Assembly (NCBI GenBank): GCA_029960065.1 | Contig: JASCOF010000009.1 | Location: 62,001 to 126,000 of the forward strand | Length of the DNA stretch: 64,000 bases | Reading direction: 5' to 3' | From: Flavobacteriaceae bacterium PS02336 | GTDB taxonomy: Bacteria > Bacteroidota > Bacteroidia > Flavobacteriales > Flavobacteriaceae | In this document: positions 17,604 through 24,502 of the stretch, one piece after another | Layout: every line of letters begins with the position of its first letter | How positions within the stretch are numbered: position 1 is the stretch's first letter | Notes under the pieces: generated by a model | Told to the model about the DNA's origin: nothing | Databases searched by the model: none | The model's input: only the letters and a program-made list of their open reading frames with translations | Program-made: the position numbers and the translations under genes

Positions 17604-19115
17604 ATGTATTCAGGTTCAGGATTTAGTAATTGGGAAATTGGAGATGTTGACGTATTTATAGATGAAAAAGGAATTCATCATTTATTTCATTTGATTATTC
17701 CCAACCATGATTATATCGCGCATGCAGTATCTAAAGATGGTCTTTCGTGGAAAAGAGTTAAAAATGCCTTATTTGTAGGTGATCCGGGAGAATGGGATGA
17801 TGATATGTTGTGGACAATGCATGTAAGCAAAAAATCGGAAGGCGAAGGTTATGAAATGTATTATACAGGTCTTAAACGCCAAGACAAAGGAATTGAGCAG
17901 AAAGTAGGAAGAGCCATTTCTACGGATTTGATTACTTGGAAAAAAGAAAACTTATACGGACTTCCTTTTAAAAGTGAAGCACCGCATTATGAAGGAAAAA
18001 ACAACAATCCAAGAGAATGGATAAGTTTTCGAGATCCGTTTAAATACCAATATAAAAACGAAGATTATCTGTTAATCTGCGCTAGAAGTGCTTCGGGACC
18101 AACTTATCGAAGAGGCTGTATTGGTGTTGCCAAAAGAGAAAAAGAAGGTTATGTTTTGCAGAAACCGCTGCATATTCCGTATGTATATGATGATGTGGAA
18201 TGTCCATGTGTTTTTGAAATTAAAGGCTCGCATTATTTATTGGGTTCCATTCGAGAAGATATTAAAGTCCGTTATTGGTCTTCGTCTGAATTTAGGGGAG
18301 AATATTCAGCTTTTCATAATAACGTACTTTTACCGCAGGGAAATTATGCCGCAAGAGTTGTTAAAGACGGAAAACACTTTCTTCTTTATAATTTCTATTT
18401 TGCTGACGGAAATGTAAATACACATCGCGTGATTCCGCCTCCAAAAGAACTGGAAACAGATAAAAGCGGCCGACTGCTTTTAAAAAGTTATTACTATTGG
18501 CAAAAACTGTATCAGAAAACTATTCTTCAAAAAGACCTGCCTCACCCCTTGCCTATTCTAGGAAATCCAACTGCCGAATTTGTTTTAGAAAACGAAAATA
18601 AATGGCGTTTTGGCTGTCGAAGCGGTTACGAAATTTACGGCTTCGAAAAACCTTCAAGCGATTTTGTATGGGAAGGAACACTTTCTGTAGAAGGAATGGG
18701 AAAAACTGGTTTTGTTATCGAATGTGATAAGGAAGGAACAGGCTATTATATTTCGATTGATTTTATGAATGGTTTTGTGCAGTTTCGAGCTTGGGGATTT
18801 AATGAAAAAGATGTCAAGAACAATTTTATTTTCGAAAATATCCAGACCAATCAGTTTGAAATTGGAGAACAAAAACAGATTTCTTTTAAGATTATCCGTT
18901 ACGGAAATTATTACGAACTTTCGATTAATGAGGTTGTAAAATTGACTCTAATGGATTTTAAATATAACGAAGGAAAAGTGGGTATTTATGTTTGTTCGGC
19001 AATTATTTCGATTATTGATTCTAAAATACACGTCCTTCCTGAGCCAGAAAATGAATATGCGGCTTCAGATCCTGAGAAATATGATAATGAATTACAGCCA
19101 AATTCTGTCGTTTAA
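17604..19115 (+). CDS. GH32-family glycoside hydrolase, cytoplasmic
   Basis: A 503-residue protein without signal peptide. The N-terminal five-bladed propeller (to about residue 300) shows GH32-type acids: an aspartate in the first GDVDVF strand, the FRDPFKY motif (near 141, RDP transition-state stabiliser) and VECPC (near 199, EC acid/base). The C-terminal part (about 315-480) is a beta-sandwich like the GH32 C-terminal domain. Known members cleave sucrose, sucrose 6-phosphate or fructans. The first-strand motif deviates from the usual WMNDPNG, so the exact substrate is uncertain. Position after the sucrose synthase gene suggests intracellular sucrose turnover. Confidence 0.8.
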   Translation: MYSGSGFSNWEIGDVDVFIDEKGIHHLFHLIIPNHDYIAHAVSKDGLSWKRVKNALFVGDPGEWDDDMLWTMHVSKKSEGEGYEMYYTGLKRQDKGIEQKVGRAISTDLITWKKENLYGLPFKSEAPHYEGKNNNPREWISFRDPFKYQYKNEDYLLICARSASGPTYRRGCIGVAKREKEGYVLQKPLHIPYVYDDVECPCVFEIKGSHYLLGSIREDIKVRYWSSSEFRGEYSAFHNNVLLPQGNYAARVVKDGKHFLLYNFYFADGNVNTHRVIPPPKELETDKSGRLLLKSYYYWQKLYQKTILQKDLPHPLPILGNPTAEFVLENENKWRFGCRSGYEIYGFEKPSSDFVWEGTLSVEGMGKTGFVIECDKEGTGYYISIDFMNGFVQFRAWGFNEKDVKNNFIFENIQTNQFEIGEQKQISFKIIRYGNYYELSINEVVKLTLMDFKYNEGKVGIYVCSAIISIIDSKIHVLPEPENEYAASDPEKYDNELQPNSVV

Positions 19116-19135
19116 ATTCTTTATTATTATTAAAT

Positions 19136-19455
19136 TTAAACACATAGAAACATAGCTTTTCTTTGCGCTGAAAAGTCGTGTCCCTTGTAATAAAACACAT
19201 AGCGATACGTATTAAAAGCCACGAATTACTCGAATTTTCACAAATTTTAAATTCGCGGAAATTTGTGCAATTTGTGTAAAAAAGATTAAACATATAGAGA
19301 CATAGATTTTGTTTGCGCTAAAAATTCGTGTCACTTTTAATAAAACACAAAGCGCTAAGTATTAAAAAGCCACGAATTACTCGAATTAGCACAAATTTTT
19401 AATTCGCGGAAATTTGTGCAATTTGTGGCAAAAAAGATTAAACACATAGTTCTAT
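19136..19455. repeat. 150-bp tandem repeat, two full copies plus the start of a third
   Basis: Units begin at 19136, 19286 and 19438. Each carries ttaaacacatag-type words, a gcgct segment and an internal inverted pair (cacgaattactcgaatt with aattcgcggaaatttgtg). Copies differ at about one position in ten. The final partial unit forms a small hairpin, cacatagttctatgtg. No gene is seen in the 444-base gap 19116-19559. Confidence 0.85.
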
Positions 19456-19559
19456 GTGTCAGAAACTAGTTTCTTTCTATTCTCTTTATGGGCATTTGTT
19501 TAAAATTTATTTCCAGCAATACATCTAACAGCTTAGTTACTATTTTAATTTAAATAATT

Positions 19560-20081
19560 ATGAAAATTCAAATCCATAAAATCTTTATCGCTTTAATTTT
19601 TTTACTGACTTTTAGTTTTTCTAATGCCCAGCAAAATGATGCCGAAAAATGCCGTTACATCAAAACTAATTATGGTTATCTAATGGTTCTTCGCGAAGGC
19701 GATAATGTTTTGGCGCAAATAGAAAATTTGGCAAAAGAGCAAAAAATTCCATCGGCAAACTTTAGTGGAATTGGTTTTGCACAAGATGCTACTTTTGGTT
19801 TTTATGATTTTGGAGAAAAGAAATTCCATCCCAAAACTTTTAATAAGGTTGAAATGGGAAGTATTACAGGTTCTATTGCCTGGAGCGGAGAAAAACCTTC
19901 AATTCACATGCACGGCGTTGCAACCGACAACAAATTTGATGCCTATGGCGGCCATATTCTCGCGCTAAAAGTCGGAACGGGTTCTATGGAAATTTATATT
20001 ACTGTAAATAGCGAAAAATTAGAAAGAAAAGTAGAACAACCTTTGAATGCTAATGTTTTACAACTGCCTTGTTTGAAGTAA
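19560..20081 (+). CDS. Exported PPC (DUF296) domain protein
   Basis: A 173-residue protein with a clear signal peptide (about residues 1-23, ending SFSNAQ). The mature part is a PPC/DUF296 domain: RYIKTNYGYLMVLREGD, PSANFSGIGFAQ, and the IHMHGVATD segment with clustered histidines. PPC domains in plants are attached to AT-hook DNA-binding proteins; bacterial stand-alone forms are trimers of unknown role. Export rules out DNA binding for this copy. The His-x-His pattern may bind metal. It stands alone and ends at a palindromic element that could act as a terminator. Confidence 0.82.
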   Translation: MKIQIHKIFIALIFLLTFSFSNAQQNDAEKCRYIKTNYGYLMVLREGDNVLAQIENLAKEQKIPSANFSGIGFAQDATFGFYDFGEKKFHPKTFNKVEMGSITGSIAWSGEKPSIHMHGVATDNKFDAYGGHILALKVGTGSMEIYITVNSEKLERKVEQPLNANVLQLPCLK

Positions 20082-20101
20082 TTTTAAGCATTAGCATCGT
20101 A

Positions 20102-20134
20102 AACTTTGTCAAAGTTCAAAACTTTGACAAAGTT
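20102..20134. repeat. AACTTTG tandem palindrome, copy at the 3' end of the PPC gene
   Basis: AACTTTGTCAAAGTT is a palindrome around one base, and the next ACTTTGACAAAGT is another; together they also form one long hairpin. It begins 20 bases after the PPC stop codon. Related copies lie at 17481-17513 and 21627-21659, each also just 3' of a gene, so a terminator or mRNA-end role is possible. Confidence 0.8.
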
Positions 20135-20241
20135 ATGTTTTTATGTGTTTACAAAATAACAGTTCCAACAAGTTAATAGAGTTGTTTTTACTTTGAAAGA
20201 TAAAACTTATATTGGCTTCTTAAACCGATATTTTTTTAGCA

Positions 20242-20832
20242 ATGCCACAAAGTCCTTCTCCCGAAGATGTAAAGAGAATTTTCGAAACCTATTTTACTGC
20301 CGATATGAATATCTGGAAAGGGTTTTCGGAAAAAATTAAAGTACGGGAATTTGAAAAATCAGAGATTATAAAAGATTATAATGCTGTAGAAAGATATCTA
20401 AACATTGTAATTAAAGGATCTGCGGGATTATTTGTCTGGGATGGTAAAAGGGATATCTGCATTAATCTGCTTTACGAAAATAGTTTCATCAGTGATTATA
20501 TGTCCTTTTTGAAACAACAGCCTGCTGTAATTAAAACAGAAGCTTTAGAAGATCTAATCTTATGGTCGATTTCTTATTCTGATTTGAATGAATTGTACCA
20601 AAGATCTGAAACGGGTCTCCGAATTGGAAAAGCAATTTCTGAAATGCTTTACATACGCAAACAACAGGAACAAATTAATCTATTGACACTTTCGCCTCAA
20701 GAGCGTTACATAAAACTAATTGAATCCAGACCTGAAATTTTTCAGAGAACACCCTTAAAAATCATTGCTTCTTATCTTGGCTTAACGGCAGAAAGTTTAA
20801 GCCGAATTCGAAAAAGAGTTATAGAAAAATAA
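20242..20832 (+). CDS. Crp/Fnr-family transcriptional regulator
   Basis: A 196-residue protein with an N-terminal cyclic-nucleotide-binding-like beta-roll (about 20-125) and a C-terminal winged-helix region, where TPLKIIASYLGLTAESLSRI (about 171-190) is the recognition helix-turn-helix. The cysteines needed for an Fnr iron-sulfur cluster are missing, and the cAMP-contact signature is not evident, as in many Bacteroidota members. It lies 74 bases before a CAAX-protease gene and may control or be cotranscribed with it. Confidence 0.88.
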   Translation: MPQSPSPEDVKRIFETYFTADMNIWKGFSEKIKVREFEKSEIIKDYNAVERYLNIVIKGSAGLFVWDGKRDICINLLYENSFISDYMSFLKQQPAVIKTEALEDLILWSISYSDLNELYQRSETGLRIGKAISEMLYIRKQQEQINLLTLSPQERYIKLIESRPEIFQRTPLKIIASYLGLTAESLSRIRKRVIEK

Positions 20833-20906
20833 TTTCTTACCCAAAGTCAATTTTATTTTCATTTTCACACGCTAAGTTTGCTTCACTAAATCAAACGAAA
20901 TAATTT

Positions 20907-21602
20907 ATGAAAACTAAAATCAACTTTGGAGCTATTATAGTTTATTATGTAATTGCAGTTGCCTGCAGATATATTGCCGTTAAAACCAATTTATTGTCTG
21001 GTATCGAAAATCCGTATTTGGTAATTCTTCTTCGCGGTGCTGGTCCGGCTTTGGGAGCTTTGGCTGCAATAAAAATATTTTCGCTGCAAAATCCGTTGTC
21101 TTTAAAAGGAATTTATAAAAATACCTTAATTCCGTTTGCCGTTTATTGGGTTCTTCCTGCGGTTTTAATTGCTGGGGTTTATTATGTTACTATCGGTAAA
21201 TTTCCAATTTTATTAATGTTTACGGTTTTAGTGTACGGACTTTTAGAAGAAATTGGGTGGCGAGGCTTTCTACAGGAACAGTTAAAATCACTTCCTAAAT
21301 TTTATTCCATTTTAATTATTGCGATTTTATGGTTTGCCTGGCATTTAAACTTAGAAATGACTGCAGGTAATATCATTTTCTTAGGAATTATATTTTTTGG
21401 AACTTGGGGGATCGGGAAAGTATATTCTTCTACAGGATCTTTAATTGCAGTAGCAGGAGTACATTCTTTAAATAATTTCTTTCGTGATGGACTACATCAG
21501 ACAGAACTTCTCTTAATCGCTGCTTTATTGGTAATCTGGATTGGTTTTATCATCATTTATAACCGTAGAAATAAACCAGAATTGACTCCAGTTAGTGAAT
21601 AA
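20907..21602 (+). CDS. CPBP-family intramembrane glutamic endopeptidase (CAAX protease type)
   Basis: A 231-residue membrane protein with about seven hydrophobic helices. The catalytic motifs are present: EEIGWR (EExxxR, near residues 113-118), the histidine in WFAWHLN and the second histidine in GVHSLNNFF. Bacterial members act in bacteriocin self-immunity, membrane protein processing or unknown roles. No prenylation system or bacteriocin gene is adjacent. The preceding Crp-like regulator is the only contextual hint. Confidence 0.9.
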   Translation: MKTKINFGAIIVYYVIAVACRYIAVKTNLLSGIENPYLVILLRGAGPALGALAAIKIFSLQNPLSLKGIYKNTLIPFAVYWVLPAVLIAGVYYVTIGKFPILLMFTVLVYGLLEEIGWRGFLQEQLKSLPKFYSILIIAILWFAWHLNLEMTAGNIIFLGIIFFGTWGIGKVYSSTGSLIAVAGVHSLNNFFRDGLHQTELLLIAALLVIWIGFIIIYNRRNKPELTPVSE

Positions 21603-21626
21603 TTTAAAATAATATAAAAGATTCCA

Positions 21627-21659
21627 GCTTTGTCAAAGTTTGAAACTTTGACAAAGCTT
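21627..21659. repeat. AACTTTG tandem palindrome between convergent genes
   Basis: AGCTTTGTCAAAGTTTGAAA followed by CTTTGACAAAGCT forms a 15-base stem with a short loop. It sits between the convergent CAAX-protease and unknown-protein genes, consistent with a bidirectional terminator. It is related to the copies at 17481 and 20102. Confidence 0.8.
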
Positions 21660-21681
21660 TGGGCTTTAAATAAGTGATTCA

Positions 21682-22041
21682 TTAATTCAATTGTTCCGAA
21701 CTTTCAATTCTTAAACAATGTTCTGCTCCAAGATAGAGCGGATCTCCATGCTTTTCTGACCAAAATCCGTCGAGTACATCTTTAGTAATGCAGCGGTAGA
21801 CAGCTACACCTTTATAGGTTTTATTTTCGTCGCCTTTGTAACTAAAATTAATAACCAGAATATTGTCTTTAAAGAAACCATGGCCTTTTTGAACCTGAGA
21901 ATTATTAATCAGCCATTTGGCTAAAATTCTATTATTTTGATCTAAACTTAAGCTCAAAATACCTTTATAAGTTATCTCGTTACTTTCGTCCTGATTGCTT
22001 CCTGAAATGGAATATTTACCAACTAAATCTTGTATTGTCAT
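21682..22041 (-). CDS. Hypothetical small beta-rich protein
   Basis: A 119-residue protein that I do not recognise. It has no signal peptide, membrane helix or cysteine-rich motif. Alternating hydrophobic strands with repeated ITYKGILSLSL, ILAKWLI, HGFFKDNILVINF and TYKGVAVYRC suggest a small beta-barrel, perhaps lipocalin- or avidin-like. It stands alone. Codon use and composition look like those of the neighbours, so it is likely a real gene. Confidence 0.6.
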   Translation of the reverse strand: MTIQDLVGKYSISGSNQDESNEITYKGILSLSLDQNNRILAKWLINNSQVQKGHGFFKDNILVINFSYKGDENKTYKGVAVYRCITKDVLDGFWSEKHGDPLYLGAEHCLRIESSEQLN

Positions 22042-22157
22042 TTGTATCTTCTAATCTATCAAAGGGTTTACGGAATCAAAGGTACAAATTGAACAAAAAG
22101 AATGCATGGTTCTTAAAAAAGAAACTATTAAAAGCTTTCTATCGCTTTGATTCTGCT

Positions 22158-23048
22158 TTATGAATTTCTGTAAACAGCGCTTCTTTTCAATAAAATTTCC
22201 TGAAAAAGCACAAGTGATTTTTTATGATAAATTCCTTTAGAAACTGCAATGGTAGCTTCTCTAACTGTATTTTTTCCTTCTATGGGTATTGCCCTTAATT
22301 CTTGAAAATCAAATAAAGAAGTATTCATCAAAATAGTTGACCATTTATTGGTATTGGCTAACTGAAGTAAACTATGAATATCATTGATCTCCATTTTTGT
22401 ATTGAGTTTAATTTCTTTATCTAAAAGTAATTTATCCAGCAAACTTCTGATGCTGTAACTCTGCGAGGGAAGTGCTAAAGGTAATTCTACAGCTTTTTCG
22501 AGCGTTACTTTCTTCAATTTAGACCAAGAATGAGATTGATGAATAATTAAAGAGAGACTGGCTGAAAAAAGCTTGTTTATTTGGAGTTCCTTATGAGCAG
22601 ATGCAGGCATAAACGAAAGCATACAGTCTATTTCATAATTGAGGATTTTTTGGAGTAAATCGGCTGTGGAGCCATATAGAATCTGAATTTCTATATCGGG
22701 GTACTTTTCATTGTACATTACAATCGACTCCATCAGCAGTTCCTGCATTCCATAGGTTGATCCAATCACTATTTTTCCCGATTTCAAAGTATTAAGATCA
22801 AGTAAAACCTGTCTGCTTTCTTCTGCCTGCTGAATGGTTTTACGTGCGTATTGCAGCATAACTTCACCTGCTTCTGTGAGTCGGACGCGTTTGGCTATTC
22901 TGTCAAAAAGAAGTGTATCTAACGAATTTTCCAATTCCTTAATTTGATGAGATAACGTACTCTGCGTAATAAACAAATCCTCTGCCGCTTGAGTGAAATT
23001 TAAAAGCTCAGCTGCGCGGACAAAATATTTTAACTGACGAAGTTCCAT
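22158..23048 (-). CDS. LysR-family transcriptional regulator
   Basis: A 296-residue regulator. The N-terminal winged helix-turn-helix (MELRQLKYFVRAAELLNFTQ and the following AAEDLFITQSTLSHQIKELE) is classical LysR; the C-terminal part is the periplasmic-binding-like effector domain. It is divergent from a gene of unknown function with 128 bases between them, the usual LysR arrangement in which the regulator controls the neighbour. A T-N11-A dyad lies in the gap. Confidence 0.93.
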   Translation of the reverse strand: MELRQLKYFVRAAELLNFTQAAEDLFITQSTLSHQIKELENSLDTLLFDRIAKRVRLTEAGEVMLQYARKTIQQAEESRQVLLDLNTLKSGKIVIGSTYGMQELLMESIVMYNEKYPDIEIQILYGSTADLLQKILNYEIDCMLSFMPASAHKELQINKLFSASLSLIIHQSHSWSKLKKVTLEKAVELPLALPSQSYSIRSLLDKLLLDKEIKLNTKMEINDIHSLLQLANTNKWSTILMNTSLFDFQELRAIPIEGKNTVREATIAVSKGIYHKKSLVLFQEILLKRSAVYRNS

Positions 23049-23084
23049 TCGTTTTTATTTTTTCTCAAAAGTACACTTTTATAA

Positions 23085-23097
23085 TCGAAATTTTCGA
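23085..23097. promoter_or_regulatory. Candidate LysR-type binding box (T-N11-A)
   Basis: TCGAAATTTTCGA is a T-N11-A dyad, extended to ATCGAAA-T-TTTCGAT, centred in the divergent gap 37 bases upstream of the regulator start. This matches the general LysR recognition pattern. Confidence 0.65.
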
Positions 23098-23176
23098 TCG
23101 ATAACATCTAAAAATATCATTTCCACGATTAAATAGAATAACGGAACTTTGACTTAAATAATTAAAAAACAAAATC

Positions 23177-23734
23177 ATGGAAATTTTTCAAACTTCAGAA
23201 AATGCGTTATCAGCCTCATCCGTTTCAGCTGTAATTAATGCGCCAATTGAAAAAATAAATATTGCAGACTGGCTTTTAAATCTGCCAGATGCAGAGTATC
23301 AACGTTGCTCTGTAAATCATATTGCCGCGGGAATTACTTCAAATTTCGAAGGTATTCCGATGTCCATCAATGTAGAATATGTAGGAAGCGCTCTTGTAGT
23401 ACAGCATTATATATTTGACCAATATCGAGCTGATTATTGCAGAATGCTTTCTGTATCTGATACGATTACCGCTGGCGGAAGATCTAAAGTGCAGGTACTT
23501 TGGGAGCTTCGAGCTGAAAAAATAGACGATAAAACTTCTCAATTTACGAATACCATTCATGCAACTGCAACACCTGAATTTCTTCAGTTTATAGCAGAAC
23601 ATGGCATTTCATTGACAGCAGCCGCAAAAGCCCGACAAGATGCTTCTGACGCTCACAATCATGAAGAAACACCTCTTTTTGCAAAAAGTATAGAGAATAA
23701 GGCTTTATTTGGAAAATATAATCTTCCGTTTTAA
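23177..23734 (+). CDS. Unknown protein, possibly SRPBCC-like, target of the divergent LysR regulator
   Basis: A 185-residue cytoplasmic protein with no motif I can assign firmly. The order of strands (SVSAVINAPIEKI, SINVEYVGSALVVQHYIFD, KVQVLWELRAEKI, SQFTNTIHATAT) and a C-terminal helix resemble START/SRPBCC ligand-binding folds, as in polyketide-cyclase-like proteins. The end carries a histidine cluster, AHNHEE. Its divergent arrangement with a LysR gene suggests substrate-induced expression. It ends at a strong terminator. Confidence 0.6.
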   Translation: MEIFQTSENALSASSVSAVINAPIEKINIADWLLNLPDAEYQRCSVNHIAAGITSNFEGIPMSINVEYVGSALVVQHYIFDQYRADYCRMLSVSDTITAGGRSKVQVLWELRAEKIDDKTSQFTNTIHATATPEFLQFIAEHGISLTAAAKARQDASDAHNHEETPLFAKSIENKALFGKYNLPF

Positions 23735-23780
23735 TTGATTATAGTAAATGCAACAATGAGCTTTTTATAAACATTAAAAA

Positions 23781-23803
23781 AGGCTGTCTTTCGACAGCCT
23801 TTT
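23781..23803. terminator. Bidirectional terminator at the end of the pectin locus
   Basis: AGGCTGTC-TTTC-GACAGCCT has a perfect 8-base stem extended by A/T pairs, with A run on the left and T run on the right. It separates the unknown rightward gene from the last gene of the leftward pectin series. Confidence 0.9.
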
Positions 23804-23832
23804 CCTTTTCTCCAAAAAAAATATTCTAAAAA

Positions 23833-24483
23833 TTAATTAAAAATTATGGCATGATCTTTTTCTAATCGTAATACCGACTTAGAGCTTTTCGCTGTAAAAG
23901 TTTTGCCTTCGGAACGTTTTACATCGCCTTGATACTGCATCACAAAACTGACATCATTTTGGCTTGAAGCCAGCACGCCATCTTTAAAATAACTAGCCGT
24001 TCCTTTTCCTGTAAAGCTGACTTTGTATTTTTCTCCGTTTTCAATAACTTTAAAAGTACCGCTGGTTGGTTTTATACTCACGCCATTAGTAACCGACATA
24101 CCGCCTTTAAGCGCATTGATGTTTTTACCCAATAAAGATTGTCCCCATTTTGTATACGTATAAGCCAATGCTTCCGAATAACCACCGAAAGCATAATCAC
24201 CTTTTCCCAAATTGTTCTGCATAGAAGAAAACAATTCAAAGTAAACGACAGCGCCATCTTCCTTTTCAGAAATTGATTTTGATTTTAGGGAAAAATCGAT
24301 GTTATAAGCATTACCTCGGTTACCAAAATTTTCAAGATAACCCTGTGATAATTCTACCGTCTGGCTTCCAATTTTAAGAAAACCTTTGTTTGCATTAGCA
24401 TCCTTATCACCTTCATTATCACTTGAACAAGATGACAATAAAGCAATGAAAATCAGCACTAATAATTTGATACTATTATTCAT
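23833..24483 (-). CDS. Lipoprotein of unknown function, last gene of the pectin locus
   Basis: A 216-residue protein with a lipoprotein signal (lipobox LSSC, cysteine 19). The mature part is beta-rich with no recognisable catalytic motif; a 180-residue body after an acidic SDNEGDKDANAN linker is typical of small surface lipoproteins in Bacteroidota. It starts only 19 bases after the giant pectinolytic gene and so is probably cotranscribed. A glycan-binding or accessory role is inferred from position only. Confidence 0.75.
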   Translation of the reverse strand: MNNSIKLLVLIFIALLSSCSSDNEGDKDANANKGFLKIGSQTVELSQGYLENFGNRGNAYNIDFSLKSKSISEKEDGAVVYFELFSSMQNNLGKGDYAFGGYSEALAYTYTKWGQSLLGKNINALKGGMSVTNGVSIKPTSGTFKVIENGEKYKVSFTGKGTASYFKDGVLASSQNDVSFVMQYQGDVKRSEGKTFTAKSSKSVLRLEKDHAIIFN

Positions 24484-24502
24484 ATCTATACTATTTTTAA
24501 AC

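Noticed and set aside
19021..19293. Leftward 90-codon frame over the GH32 end and the tandem repeat
   Set aside because: It runs through repeat sequence and overlaps the end of a supported gene; no protein motif.
20907..21602. Bacteriocin immunity system around the CAAX protease
   Set aside because: No bacteriocin precursor or exporter is present in the neighbourhood.
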